Assembly (NCBI RefSeq): GCF_017351175.1
Contig: NZ_JAFMPN010000012.1
Coordinates: 67,208 to 131,207 of the forward strand
DNA length: 64,000 nt
Source: Desulfovibrio sp. Huiquan2017
Lineage (GTDB): Bacteria > Desulfobacterota > Desulfovibrionia > Desulfovibrionales > Desulfovibrionaceae
Direction of reading: 5' to 3'
The notes under the pieces were generated by a model that made no database searches, was not told where the DNA came from, and worked only from the letters and a program-made list of their open reading frames with translations. The stretch's first letter is position 1, and the number at the start of each line of letters is the position of its first letter. This document shows, one piece after another, positions 26,417 through 36,870 of the stretch. The position numbers were made by a program, and so were the translations under genes.

Positions 26417-27307
26417 ATGGAACTGAGACAGCTTATTTATTTCATTGCCGTGGCCGAGGAACTGCACTTCGGGCGGGCCGCCGAGCGGTGCCATATCGCC
26501 CAGCCGCCGTTGTCGCAGCAGATAAAGCGCCTTGAGGAGGAACTCGGGGTGACACTTCTGGAGCGGACCAGCCGGAAGGTTTCCCTGACCCCGGAGGGCA
26601 AGGAATTTCTCAAGCGGAGCAAGGATGTGCGCGACCGCCTGAACGAGGCCGTCATCTGCGTGCAGGACATGGCCCAGGGGCTTGAGGGGCAACTTCGGGT
26701 CGGCTTCATCGGCCCGGCGTCATTGTCCCGGCTGCCCCAGGCCATCCGCGCCTTTCGTGAGCGTAATCCGCGTATCCGCCTGGATTTTTCGGCCCAATCC
26801 ACATCCGAGCAACTGCCGCTTCTGCGCGGTGACCGGCTGGACATCGCCTTTGTCCGCCTGTTCGGCCATGACACTTCGGGGCTCAACTCCCTGCTTTTCC
26901 TGCGTGAACCCTATGTCCTGGCCCTGCCCGAAGGGCATCGTTTCTCGGATCGCGACGTTCTCGACCTGACCGACCTTGAAGGCGAACCGCTCATCTTCAA
27001 CCAACGCCTCGCCCAACCCGCCCTGTATCGTTCGCTGATCGGCTCCTTCCACAAGGTCGGTTTCATGCCCAATATCGTCCAAGAGGTGAACACCGAGCAG
27101 TCCACCGTGGCTCTGGTCGCCACCGGCCTGGGCTGCGCCCTGGTCCCGGCCTCCAGCGCCTCCAGCTACCGCTCCGGCGTGACCTTCCGTCCCTTGACGG
27201 GCGACCTCCCCCAGTGGGAGATCACCGCCCTCTGGAAAAAGAAGAACCAATCCACCATCCTCCAGAAGTTCCTCGACGTGGCCCGCGAATTTCGCGAGGT
27301 GCGGTGA
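26417..27307 (+). CDS. LysR-family transcriptional regulator
   Basis: 296 residues. The N-terminal winged helix-turn-helix is MELRQLIYFIAVAEELHFGR, AAERCHIAQPPLSQQIKRLE, then LLERTSRKVSLTPEG; the PPLSQQI helix is like the CatR/BenM branch. Residues about 90-290 are the periplasmic-binding-protein-like effector domain (LRVGFIGPASLSRLPQAIRA, LPLLRGDRLDIAFVR). The effector cannot be told from sequence. It probably controls itself and the divergent exported protein through the palindrome between them. Confidence 0.92.
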   Translation: MELRQLIYFIAVAEELHFGRAAERCHIAQPPLSQQIKRLEEELGVTLLERTSRKVSLTPEGKEFLKRSKDVRDRLNEAVICVQDMAQGLEGQLRVGFIGPASLSRLPQAIRAFRERNPRIRLDFSAQSTSEQLPLLRGDRLDIAFVRLFGHDTSGLNSLLFLREPYVLALPEGHRFSDRDVLDLTDLEGEPLIFNQRLAQPALYRSLIGSFHKVGFMPNIVQEVNTEQSTVALVATGLGCALVPASSASSYRSGVTFRPLTGDLPQWEITALWKKKNQSTILQKFLDVAREFREVR

Positions 27308-27476
27308 GAAGGGTGCCCCCGGTCTCCACCATCCCCACGTTTTCCTGAACTTTTTGGTGGCCCTTCGCGGGGTGCGGATGCGGTGGGGCGGAACGTTGTG
27401 CGGGCGGCGGGGGCTGTGATAGTGGGGGGCAGGTTGAGTTCTTTTTATTCATTCAATTACAGCAAAAGGCAGTATT

Positions 27477-27854
27477 ATGGGATTTCTTGACGGCTTGATG
27501 GGCAATGCGACCGAGATTTCGCTTGCCGACGTGCAGGAGGAGCTGGCCCCGATCCTGGGCGACAACGAACGGGTGGAGCGGGCCTTCAAGGTCGTGCGCG
27601 ACATGTACGTCTTCACCTCCGGCCGCCTGCTGCTCATCGACAAGCAGGGCGTGACCGGCAAAAAGGTGGACTACCTGTCCATTCCCTACCGCGCCATGAA
27701 CTCGTTTTCGGTGGAGACCGCGGGCCATTTCGACCTCGACGCCGAACTCAAGCTCTGGGTCTCCGGCCGCCACGAGCCCATCGAGCGCACGCTCAAGGGC
27801 GGCAGCGATGTGATCGGCATCCAGAAGCTGCTGGCGAACAAGGTGATTCGCTAA
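27477..27854 (+). CDS. bacterial PH-domain protein
   Basis: 125 residues matching the stand-alone bacterial pleckstrin-homology family: MGFLDGLMGNATEISLADVQ, LLIDKQGVTGKKVDYLSIPY and SFSVETAGHFDLDAELKLWV. Such proteins form small oligomeric rings; the cellular role is unknown. No signal peptide or membrane segment. It is a single gene with its own terminator. Confidence 0.8.
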   Translation: MGFLDGLMGNATEISLADVQEELAPILGDNERVERAFKVVRDMYVFTSGRLLLIDKQGVTGKKVDYLSIPYRAMNSFSVETAGHFDLDAELKLWVSGRHEPIERTLKGGSDVIGIQKLLANKVIR

Positions 27855-27895
27855 CGGAGTAGCGCCGCATACCACGTCACGAATCTTTCTTCGAG

Positions 27896-27933
27896 AAACG
27901 GCCCCTGTCCTGATGGACCTGGGCCGTTTTTTT
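27896..27933 (+). terminator. terminator of the PH-domain gene
   Basis: AAACGGCCC and GGGCCGTTT close a stem with an inner GTCC/GGAC extension; seven T follow. It starts 42 bp after the stop. Confidence 0.85.
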
Positions 27934-27993
27934 GAAGCGCGAGAGAGCGGGCGGAGGCGGGGACTATGCCCCTCCCATGCCGCCGGATCCAGG

Positions 27994-28215
27994 CTATTCG
28001 GGGGATTCCTCGTCGGCCGTGTAGCGGAGGATGTCGCCGGGCTGGCAGTCGAGGGCCTTGCAGATGGCGTCGAGGGTGGTGAAGCGGATGGCCTTGGCCT
28101 TGCCGGTCTTCAGGATGGACAGGTTTTGCGGGGTGATGCCCACGGCGGCGGCCAGTTCCTTGGAGCTGGTCTTGCGTCTGGCCAGCATGACGTCGAGATC
28201 GATGATAATGCCCAT
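27994..28215 (-). CDS. small XRE-family DNA-binding protein
   Basis: 73 residues that are almost only a helix-turn-helix: MGIIIDLDVMLARRKTSSKE, LAAAVGITPQNLSILKTGKA, then LDAICKALDCQPGDILRYT. It resembles the YozG-type regulators that travel with DUF2975 membrane proteins, and such a gene is 8 bp upstream. The partner probably senses a signal in the membrane. The true start is the ATG at 28213-28215, inside a longer open frame. Confidence 0.88.
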   Translation of the reverse strand: MGIIIDLDVMLARRKTSSKELAAAVGITPQNLSILKTGKAKAIRFTTLDAICKALDCQPGDILRYTADEESPE

Positions 28216-28223
28216 GGCGTCCC

Positions 28224-28793
28224 CTAGACCGTCAACTCGTCCGCTTCGCGCAGCTTGCGGCCCTCGTCCATGATCCAGCTGACCAGGATGATGATCCCGG
28301 CGATGAGCAAGTCGCGGATCTCGCTCGATTCCAGCGAGATGGTGATCAATCGTTCGCCCGGCGGGTTGTGCATGGTCAGGACCAGGGTCAGCAAGGCTTC
28401 GTGAACGGGCATGAGGGCCACGCCCGCCAGCATGGTCCAGCCCGTGCGGCGGATGTACCTGACCGTATTGCCCGTGAATATCTCGCCTGCTGAAAACAGG
28501 CTGAACAACCGTACCAGCCACCACAGGCAGAGCATGGTCGCCCCCAGCGGGATCAGGCTGACGCCCAATCCCAGCCAGCGCTGACCCCAGGGCAGCGGAA
28601 GCGCGGGTGCGTGCGCGGCATCCAGGCTCACGTTGCTCCAGGCTTGTCCGATGACCGCCGTCGCCTCGCCATCCCCGAGCAGCACCTCCCCGCCCGAAAG
28701 CCAGAGTCCGGCCACCACCGCCGGACTCAAAACAAACACCGCGAAGAAGATCGCCCTGAATACTTTGGCAAATCGTTGAATCCGTCGATCCAT
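28224..28793 (-). CDS. DUF2975-type membrane protein
   Basis: 189 residues with four hydrophobic segments (IFFAVFVLSPAVVAGLWL, LGLGVSLIPLGATMLCLWWL, MLAGVALMPVHEALLTLVL, DLLIAGIIILVSWIMDEG). The pattern ends with the DEGRKLREADELTV tail typical of the DUF2975 group. The start at 28793 has AAGGAG. It forms a two-gene unit with the XRE gene downstream; function is unknown but likely regulatory. Confidence 0.8.
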   Translation of the reverse strand: MDRRIQRFAKVFRAIFFAVFVLSPAVVAGLWLSGGEVLLGDGEATAVIGQAWSNVSLDAAHAPALPLPWGQRWLGLGVSLIPLGATMLCLWWLVRLFSLFSAGEIFTGNTVRYIRRTGWTMLAGVALMPVHEALLTLVLTMHNPPGERLITISLESSEIRDLLIAGIIILVSWIMDEGRKLREADELTV

Positions 28794-28926
28794 GAGATAC
28801 TCCTTTGTTTTGATGTATCTCTTTTGCGGCAATTTATTACTGTTTGTCAATAATTATTCATGCAAAATGAGCTGCATTCGGAGACCATTTCCAGCCCCTG
28901 AGAAAGCGGCCCTATGAATCGGGCCC

Positions 28927-28965
28927 AAAAAAAACGGCCCCGGTCCATTTGGACCGAGGCCGGTT
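28927..28965 (-). terminator. terminator of groES-groEL
   Basis: On the minus strand AAACCGGCCTCGGTCC and GGACCGGGGCCGTTT flank a short loop and run into eight T, about 33 bp after the groEL stop. Confidence 0.88.
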
Positions 28966-28997
28966 TATTATAAGCTAGGCTGAAAGCGCTGGGTGGC

Positions 28998-30662
<1,665 letters not shown>

Positions 30663-30711
30663 TTACCTAAGTAAATTTGCTGTTTGCGTTGGGTTCGTGT
30701 CGGGAATGGAG

Positions 30712-30999
30712 CTATTCGACGATGGCGAGGATATCGTCCTCGCGCATGACCAAGTGCTCTTCGCCGTCGATGCTGATCTCGGTTCCCGCGTATTTGGCGA
30801 ACAGGACCAGATCGCCCGTCTTGACGGTGGGCGTTACACGCTTGCCGTCTTCGTCCAGCTTGCCGGGGCCGACGGCCACGACTTCGCCCTTCATGGGCTT
30901 TTCCTTCGCGGAATCCGGGATGTAGATGCCACCCGCGGTTTTTTCTTCCGTTTCCAGACGCTTGACCAGGACGCGGTCGTTCAGCGGTTTCAATTTCAT
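30712..30999 (-). CDS. groS: co-chaperonin GroES
   Basis: 10-kDa lid for GroEL. The 95-residue protein starts [20 protein letters not shown], has the mobile loop [15 protein letters not shown] and the block [20 protein letters not shown]. It is the first gene of the operon, with GGAGG upstream of the ATG. Confidence 0.97.
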   Translation of the reverse strand: MKLKPLNDRVLVKRLETEEKTAGGIYIPDSAKEKPMKGEVVAVGPGKLDEDGKRVTPTVKTGDLVLFAKYAGTEISIDGEEHLVMREDDILAIVE

Positions 31000-31068
31000 C
31001 CTCTTATACCTCCAAGATGAATTTTTTGAATGGTTGCGCCGGGCGACGTATGCCGTCCGGCTTGATGT

Positions 31069-31096
31069 TAGATAAACACGGCATGCCGGGTGTCAA
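31069..31096 (-). promoter_or_regulatory. groES-groEL promoter candidate
   Basis: A perfect -35 TTGACA (31091-31096) is spaced 16 bp from TATCTA (31069-31074), about 70 bp before groES. The 5' leader that follows can form a hairpin (GCCGGACGGC near 31054). No CIRCE element and no clear sigma-32 sites are seen, so heat control would use another device. Confidence 0.5.
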
Positions 31097-31105
31097 CCCG
31101 GACGC

Positions 31106-31133
31106 ACAAAAAAAAATGGGCCCTCGTCGAGGC
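31106..31133 (-). terminator. weak terminator of the hemerythrin gene
   Basis: A short CCTC/GAGG hairpin followed by GCCC and nine T on the minus strand, 37 bp after the hemerythrin stop. The T-run is strong but the stem is small. Confidence 0.45.
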
Positions 31134-31169
31134 GGGAAGGCAAGCGAAAGGTGCGGAGGGTGGGTTGCC

Positions 31170-31604
31170 TTACTTCTCGGATTTATTGCGGAATTCAGCA
31201 AACGGACGATCCAGTCCCCGGATGTGGTCGGCAAACCAGTCGGCCAGGAATCCGTGGAGTTTGACCGGCGGGACGGACGTGCCGTTCATGAGTTCGGCCT
31301 CCATGCGGACAAGGTCGTCGAGGAACCGCTCATGGGCGTCCTGCTGGTCGTCCAGCCCGGGGTAGTCCGCCTCGTCCATGAGATTCTCCTCAAAGCTGAA
31401 GTGCTGCATGGCGAAGTCCTTGAGATCGTTCATGATGTCGAGCATCTCGTCGGTTTCGTCATCGTCGAGCTGGCGGTATATGTCCGGGGACACCGCGCTG
31501 ATGCGGCCGAGCATGCTGAAAAGGGTTTTGTGCTGTTCGTCGAGTTCGGGGACGCCCAGAGCGAGTTCGGGCGAAAACCCCGACGGGGTCGGTTTGGCTG
31601 CCAT
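31170..31604 (-). CDS. bacteriohemerythrin
   Basis: Di-iron O2-binding protein of 144 residues. The ligands appear in order: VPELDEQHKTLF (His), HFSFEENLM (His and Glu), DAHERFLDDL (His) and WFADHIRGLDRPF (His and Asp). It has no fused sensor domain, so it probably carries or scavenges oxygen, as expected in an anaerobe exposed to air. I chose the ATG at 31604 (GGAG upstream); the frame could start 12 codons earlier. Confidence 0.9.
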   Translation of the reverse strand: MAAKPTPSGFSPELALGVPELDEQHKTLFSMLGRISAVSPDIYRQLDDDETDEMLDIMNDLKDFAMQHFSFEENLMDEADYPGLDDQQDAHERFLDDLVRMEAELMNGTSVPPVKLHGFLADWFADHIRGLDRPFAEFRNKSEK

Positions 31605-31839
31605 GCGTTTCTCCTGTAACGCGGGTTGGTTTTCGGACACCGTATACCGGGAATCCAGAAATATGTCACGCCCTGTCCGCCCTTTTCCCGGGGATGGACG
31701 GCCGGGAGGCGGTTGCGGGACCGTGCGTCACACAGTTGCCGGGCGGGTGTCACCAAAAAATACGAAATCGTCATGGAGGCGGCGCGAAGGGATTGCGGGG
31801 CGCGGGTATGGTGCGGCAACCATATCAGGAGGAAGGATA

Positions 31840-33678
31840 ATGGAAGATCGCCTTGCCGGTCCGCTGTTCAATCTGGATTCGCCCTTCACCGACCCCGTTC
31901 GACACACCCTCTTTTCCATGGTCAGGCGTCCGCTGGCCAAAGTTCTCAGGCTCGACACGCTGAATTCTCTCTACTCGACCCTGCAAACCGGAAAGGGCGA
32001 AGGGTGTTTCGTGGACAAGGCCCTGGATCTGCTCGGGGTGCGTTTTTCCGTGGACGGCCAGCCCGTGAGCCGGGTGCCGCGTACCGGGCCGCTGGTGGCC
32101 GTGTGCAACCACCCCTTCGGCGTGCTTGAAGGGCTTTTGCTGGTGCGCATCCTGCGCGAGGTCCGTTCGGACATCAAAATCATGGCCAACTTCATGCTCG
32201 GCATGATCCCGGAGATGGAAGACCTGATCATCCGTGTGGATCCTTTCGGCGGGGCCGGGGCCTCGCGCAAGAACATCGCCGGGCTCAAAGCGAGCATGCG
32301 CTGGCTGAAGCAGGGCGGCATGCTGGTGGTCTTTCCGGCCGGCGAAGTGTCGAGCCTCAAGGTCAAGAAGCGCCGCGTGGGCGACCCGAGCTGGAGCCCC
32401 ATGATCGGGCGGATCATCCGCAAGACCGGGGCGGCGGCCCTGCCGGTCTTTTTCAACGGGCGCAACTCCGGCCTCTTCCAGACGCTCGGGCTCATCCATC
32501 CTCGGCTGCGTACCGTGCTCCTGCCGCACGAAAACCTGAAGCACGCCGCCCGCGACGTCATCGGGGTCCGGCTGGGCACGGTCATCGCCCCCGACAAGCT
32601 GGCCGAACTCGACGGCGACCAGGCCGTGATGGATTATCTGCGCTTCCGCACCTATCTCCTGCGCCGGGAGCGCAAGCCGCGCTTCCACTTCAAGGCCCGG
32701 GACGGCCAGCGGCGCATGGACCCCATCGCCAATTCGCGCGGCAAGCACATTCTCGCTTCGGAGGTGGCCAGCCTGCCGGACGGGAACATCCTGCTCGAAA
32801 GCGGGGAATTCACCGTGTTTCATGCGCAGGCCCACATGATTCCCCGGCTGCTGCGCGAGATCGGCATCCGCCGCGAGGAAACCTTTCGCCAGGTGGGCGA
32901 GGGCACGGGGCGGGCCATGGACATCGACGTGTTTGACGACACCTACGAGCATCTGGTGCTCTGGAATCGCCGGGAGCGCGAGGTGGCCGGCGCGTACCGT
33001 TTCGCCCGGACCGACGAGATCCTGGCGGCGCAGGGCCTTTCCGGTTTGTATACTTCGACCTTGTTCGATTACCGACCGGGGTTTCTGGAGGAGCTGGGGC
33101 CCGCCCTGGAGCTGGGCCGGTCCTTCGTCACCCCCGGGTATCAACGCAGCTACCAGCCGCTGCTTCTGCTGTGGAAGGGGCTGGCCGAGTATGTGGTCCG
33201 TAATCCGCGCTACCATCGGCTCTTTGGCTGCGTGTCCATCTCCGGCGATTATTCCGTGATTGCCCGCGAACTCATCGTCGGCTTCATGCAGCGCCATTGC
33301 TCCCAGCCTGAGCTGGCCCGCATGGCCCTGCCCAAGAGGCCGCCCAAGGTCAAGCGCCTGAAGCGAGTGGATTTCTCCTTGCCCGAGACGGTCTTCGACG
33401 ACCCCGAGGATGTGGCCGACTTCGTGCGCGACGTGGAAGACGGCCGGTCCATCCCGGTGCTGCTCAAGCAATACCTCAAGCTGGGCGGCAAGATTCTCGG
33501 CTTCAACATGGACCCGGATTTCGGCAACTGCATGGACGGGCTCATCCTGGTGGACCTGCTCAAGTCCGACCCCAAGGTCTTGTCCCGGTTCATGGGGCGC
33601 GACGGGGTGAACCGCTTCCTGGCGAACAATCGCGCGGCGTCCGTCCATCCTGTGCGCATGGGCGACGCGGCCGCCTGA
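31840..33678 (+). CDS. fused PlsC-type acyltransferase and GNAT-type N-acyltransferase (OlsF-like)
   Basis: 612 residues with two catalytic modules. Residues about 60-300 form a lysophospholipid acyltransferase domain with VAVCNHPFGVLEGLLL (the His motif, with Glu at the usual Asp position) and GGMLVVFPAGEVSSL. Residues about 300-560 are a hemolysin-like GNAT domain as in OlsB (FRQVGEGTGRAMDIDVFDDT, YEHLVLWNRREREVAGAYRF, LELGRSFVTPGYQRSY). This order matches OlsF, which makes ornithine lipids by N- then O-acylation. Direct evidence of substrate is absent. The ATG has AGGAGGAA upstream; the frame is open far upstream without coding signal. Confidence 0.78.
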   Translation: MEDRLAGPLFNLDSPFTDPVRHTLFSMVRRPLAKVLRLDTLNSLYSTLQTGKGEGCFVDKALDLLGVRFSVDGQPVSRVPRTGPLVAVCNHPFGVLEGLLLVRILREVRSDIKIMANFMLGMIPEMEDLIIRVDPFGGAGASRKNIAGLKASMRWLKQGGMLVVFPAGEVSSLKVKKRRVGDPSWSPMIGRIIRKTGAAALPVFFNGRNSGLFQTLGLIHPRLRTVLLPHENLKHAARDVIGVRLGTVIAPDKLAELDGDQAVMDYLRFRTYLLRRERKPRFHFKARDGQRRMDPIANSRGKHILASEVASLPDGNILLESGEFTVFHAQAHMIPRLLREIGIRREETFRQVGEGTGRAMDIDVFDDTYEHLVLWNRREREVAGAYRFARTDEILAAQGLSGLYTSTLFDYRPGFLEELGPALELGRSFVTPGYQRSYQPLLLLWKGLAEYVVRNPRYHRLFGCVSISGDYSVIARELIVGFMQRHCSQPELARMALPKRPPKVKRLKRVDFSLPETVFDDPEDVADFVRDVEDGRSIPVLLKQYLKLGGKILGFNMDPDFGNCMDGLILVDLLKSDPKVLSRFMGRDGVNRFLANNRAASVHPVRMGDAAA

Positions 33679-33747
33679 TCGCGGCCGGACTGCCCGCCCG
33701 GCCGCGGGGGGCTTGGCTTTCCGGCGGGAAGAGCATATGTTGCCGGC

Positions 33748-34488
33748 ATGCAAAAAGACTTGATCCTCCTGCCGTTGCTGCTCGCCACCCTGGTTCTGTT
33801 CTTCGGATGCCAGCGGGTGGATACCCCCGAGTCCGAAGGCCGCAAGCCCGCCGCTGGTGGACCGGCCAAAACCGCGACTCTGGCCCCGGCCTCGGCATGG
33901 GCCGCCGAAGCGGACGAGCCCAGGATTCCCGAAGGGTGTTCGCCCGAGTTCCGGGCCTTTTTCGATCATGCCGTGGTGGAGCTGCGCGGCCGGGGCGACC
34001 TGGACGTGACCGTGGTTACCGACCCCCTGTGCTGGCACTGCCGCCTGGCCAACAAGCTGCTGGGCGAATACCCCGAGCTGTACGGCAGGTTGCGCCTTTC
34101 CTTTTTCCCGCGCCGGGGCTTCATCGGTTCGGATATGGCCGCCTGGATTCTGGAGGATGCGGCGGGGACCGATCGCCTGCCCAAGCTGGTGGATTTCGCC
34201 TACGGCGAGCTGAAGCAGCCTAAGGTCGAGGACATCATGGAGGCGCGCATGCTCGTCCTGGTCCAGTTCACCCGGGCCTTTCCCGAATTGTTCGGTGGCG
34301 CGCCCATCGAGGAACTGTATGTCCGCTTGCAAAAGGCGCATGAGTCCCATGTGCTTGAAAGCGTGGTCCTCGCCCACGAGGCCCATCTCCCCGGCACCCC
34401 CATCCTGATCGCGGGCGACAAAGTGGTCCTGGGCTTCGCCCCCGCCGTCTGGCTCAAGGTCCTGAAAGAGGCCGCGATGTGCAAGTAG
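33748..34488 (+). CDS. thioredoxin-fold lipoprotein with CWHC motif
   Basis: 246 residues. The N-terminus is a lipoprotein signal (LLATLVLFFGC, lipid-modified Cys21). The core has VTVVTDPLCWHCRLANKLLG with a redox CxxC (Cys95, Cys98), and LPGTPILIAGDKVVLGF carries the cis-Pro loop. It resembles DsbA/DsbG-like periplasmic oxidoreductases with a helical insert. No Dsb partner gene is adjacent. The ATG has a weak ribosome site. Confidence 0.75.
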   Translation: MQKDLILLPLLLATLVLFFGCQRVDTPESEGRKPAAGGPAKTATLAPASAWAAEADEPRIPEGCSPEFRAFFDHAVVELRGRGDLDVTVVTDPLCWHCRLANKLLGEYPELYGRLRLSFFPRRGFIGSDMAAWILEDAAGTDRLPKLVDFAYGELKQPKVEDIMEARMLVLVQFTRAFPELFGGAPIEELYVRLQKAHESHVLESVVLAHEAHLPGTPILIAGDKVVLGFAPAVWLKVLKEAAMCK

Positions 34489-34738
34489 CCGGTTTCGGCC
34501 CATGCCCGGATGGCGGGCGCTTCCGGGGCGTCTTTCCTTCCTTTCCGCACAAGCTTGCAGGTTTTCCGACATTTCCATAGAAGGGTACACCGTGCGTGTA
34601 TCGTGAGGAAATGCGGAATGCTTCGAATCATGCCGCAACCTTCGACTATCCTCGCATCGTCGCCCGCCGCCGTTTTCAGACGGACCGTCGGATTCCGGGC
34701 CGTTGCCGCACCCCTCCATAAGACAAGGAGATAGCCCC

Positions 34739-36364
34739 ATGGTCATTCGATATCTTTTGCCGACCGTTTCGCGTCGCACTCGGGCCGCAGCCGCGCTGCT
34801 GCTCGTCGTGGCGGGCATGACGTTGCTGCCCGCCCTGGCCGATGGCGCGTTCGCCGGGACGTCGTCCCCCGAGCCTTTCGACTACGCCGCGCTCAAGGGC
34901 AAGGCCCGCGCCCTGGCCGCGCAGCCTTATGCCGACCATGCGGGGGAGGTCCCTGAATCGGTCGCGAAGATGACCTGGGACCAGTACCAGGCCATCCACT
35001 TCAACCGGGACCACGCCTTGTGGCGCGGCGGTGACTCCAAGTTCCAGGCCATGCTTTTTCACCTCGGGCTGTATTTTACCAAGCCCGTGGCCATGTATGA
35101 ACTCGCGGACGGCAAGGCCAGGCGAATCGATTACGACGCCGGGCTGTTCGATTACGGCAAATCCGGCATCGACCCCGGGAAGCTCCCGGCGGACATGGGG
35201 TTTGCGGGCTTTCGGCTTCAGTTCAGCCCGGATTGGGGGCGCGATGTGGCCGCGTTTCTCGGCGCGAGCTACTTCCGCGCCGTGGGCAAGGAGATGCAAT
35301 ACGGCCTGTCCGCGCGCGGCCTGGCCGTGGATACGGCGCTGTCTCGGCCCGAGGAATTTCCGGCCTTCACCGCCTTCTGGTTGGAGCGCCCGAAGCCGGG
35401 CGGCGGCACGGCCACGGTCTACGCATTGCTCGATTCGCCGAGCATCACCGGGGCCTACCGCTTCGACATCACCCCCGGCGACACGTTGGCCATGCGCGTG
35501 GATGCGGCGCTCTACCCGCGCAAGGTCGTCGAGCGCCTGGGCGTCGCCCCGTTGACCAGCATGTTCATGGTCGGCGAGAACGACCGGCGCACGGGCTACG
35601 ACTGGCGGCCTGAAATTCATGATTCGGACGGGCTGGCCCTGCACACCGGCGCGGGCGAATGGGTCTGGCGGCCCCTGAACAATCCCCGCCACCTGCGCTT
35701 CAACGCCTACATGGACGACAACCCCAAGGGATTCGGCCTGCTCCAGCGCGACCAGAATTTCGACCACTACCAGGACGACGGTGTGTACTATGACAAGCGT
35801 CCCGGCCTGTGGGTTGTGCCGCGGGGGGACTGGGGCCGGGGGGCCGTGCAGTTGGTGGAGATTCCCGCTCTGGACGAGACTTTCGACAACATCGTGGCCT
35901 TTTGGTGCCCGGAAGAGCCCGTGAAACCCGGCCAGGAATTGCTTTTCAGCTACGATCTGCTCTGGGGCACGGCCTCGCCCGGGCCCGAACACCTGGCCCG
36001 GGTGGTGGATTCCTTCACCGGGCTCGGCGGCGCGGTGGGCAAGCGGCGCACGCGCTATAGCAAGCGGTTCGTGGTGGATTTTTCCGGCGGCCCGCTGGCG
36101 GCGTTGGATCGGGACGCCCCGGTGCGCGCGGCCATCGAGACCTCGGCCGGGACCATCGAGCTGACCTCGGTCCTGCCACTTGCATCCGTCAAGGGGTATC
36201 GGGTCCGCTTCGACCTGGTTCCGCCCGACGAGAGCGAGAATCCGATCAACTTGCGGCTGATCCTCAAGTCCGGCGACCGGGCCCTGTCCGAGACCTGGAC
36301 CTACCAATGGAGCCCGCCTCCGGCCGATCAACGGAAGCTGCACAACGCCGGGCACCTGCAATAG
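34739..36364 (+). CDS. opgG: periplasmic glucan biosynthesis protein, OpgG/OpgD family
   Basis: 541 residues, exported (arginine-rich start VSRRTRAAAALLLVVAGMTL, cleavage near ADGAFAG). Family blocks are EPFDYAALKGKARALAAQPY, MTWDQYQAIHFNRDHALW, FHLGLYFTKPVAMYE, MFMVGENDRRTGYDWRPEIH and HDSDGLALHTGAGEWVWRPL. The protein modifies or shapes osmoregulated periplasmic glucans. The usual partner glucosyltransferase opgH is not adjacent. Start by AAGGAG 8 bp upstream. Confidence 0.9.
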   Translation: MVIRYLLPTVSRRTRAAAALLLVVAGMTLLPALADGAFAGTSSPEPFDYAALKGKARALAAQPYADHAGEVPESVAKMTWDQYQAIHFNRDHALWRGGDSKFQAMLFHLGLYFTKPVAMYELADGKARRIDYDAGLFDYGKSGIDPGKLPADMGFAGFRLQFSPDWGRDVAAFLGASYFRAVGKEMQYGLSARGLAVDTALSRPEEFPAFTAFWLERPKPGGGTATVYALLDSPSITGAYRFDITPGDTLAMRVDAALYPRKVVERLGVAPLTSMFMVGENDRRTGYDWRPEIHDSDGLALHTGAGEWVWRPLNNPRHLRFNAYMDDNPKGFGLLQRDQNFDHYQDDGVYYDKRPGLWVVPRGDWGRGAVQLVEIPALDETFDNIVAFWCPEEPVKPGQELLFSYDLLWGTASPGPEHLARVVDSFTGLGGAVGKRRTRYSKRFVVDFSGGPLAALDRDAPVRAAIETSAGTIELTSVLPLASVKGYRVRFDLVPPDESENPINLRLILKSGDRALSETWTYQWSPPPADQRKLHNAGHLQ

Positions 36365-36403
36365 GACGGCCCGATAAGACCGGGCTGCCGTCGGACCGGA
36401 TAT

Positions 36404-36432
36404 GAAAAGGGCCTCTATGCGAGGCCCTTTTC
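36404..36432. terminator. bidirectional terminator
   Basis: GAAAAGGGCCTC, 5-nt loop, GAGGCCCTTTTC: perfect 12-bp stem between opgG and the convergent small gene. Confidence 0.85.
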
Positions 36433-36444
36433 GTATTCGTCGAT

Positions 36445-36798
36445 TTAAACGATGATATCCAGGGGAGCTCTGGAGGGCTCACCGACGTTGACCGGTAAGG
36501 TCTGCGTCGGGGCGGCGGCCTGTTTCCCGCTGTTCGTGGGGTCGGTCATCAGGGCGTTGATCTGGCTGGAGGAGGACTTCTCGGCTTCCAGTCCCTTCAT
36601 CAATCCCGAGGTGTATTTGGAGTCCTCTTTGGCCCCGTGCACAAAGTGGCCGGTCATCATGTTGGAATTGCTGAGGGTGACTCCCTGCGCCTTTCCAGTT
36701 TCAACGGTGTCGGTCTTTTCGGGAGTCCGTTTGGCTGCACCCGCCTGGGTGAAGCCTGTCGATGTCGTTTGCGTCAAGTTGATGCCGGATATAATCAT
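36445..36798 (-). CDS. small hypothetical protein, Ser/Thr-rich
   Basis: 117 residues from the ATG at 36798 (MIISGINLTQTTSTGFTQAG; AGGTGG upstream). Rich in Ser, Thr, Gly, Lys and Gln, low in hydrophobic residues, so probably unstructured or a small secreted/flagellar-type protein. No signal peptide and no family recognised. The start MIISGINL resembles the N-termini of some flagellar-related small proteins, but this is weak. Confidence 0.6.
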   Translation of the reverse strand: MIISGINLTQTTSTGFTQAGAAKRTPEKTDTVETGKAQGVTLSNSNMMTGHFVHGAKEDSKYTSGLMKGLEAEKSSSSQINALMTDPTNSGKQAAAPTQTLPVNVGEPSRAPLDIIV

Positions 36799-36870
36799 GG
36801 TTTCCACCTGTGGTAAAAGTTTCTATGAAAGTCGTATCGACATGTATTCATATTTCATTAGGGGAAAAGA

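Noticed and set aside
31000-31100. CIRCE or sigma-32 control of groES-groEL
   Set aside because: No TTAGCACTC-N9-GAGTGCTAA repeat and no CTTGAA/CCCCAT pair is present upstream of groES.
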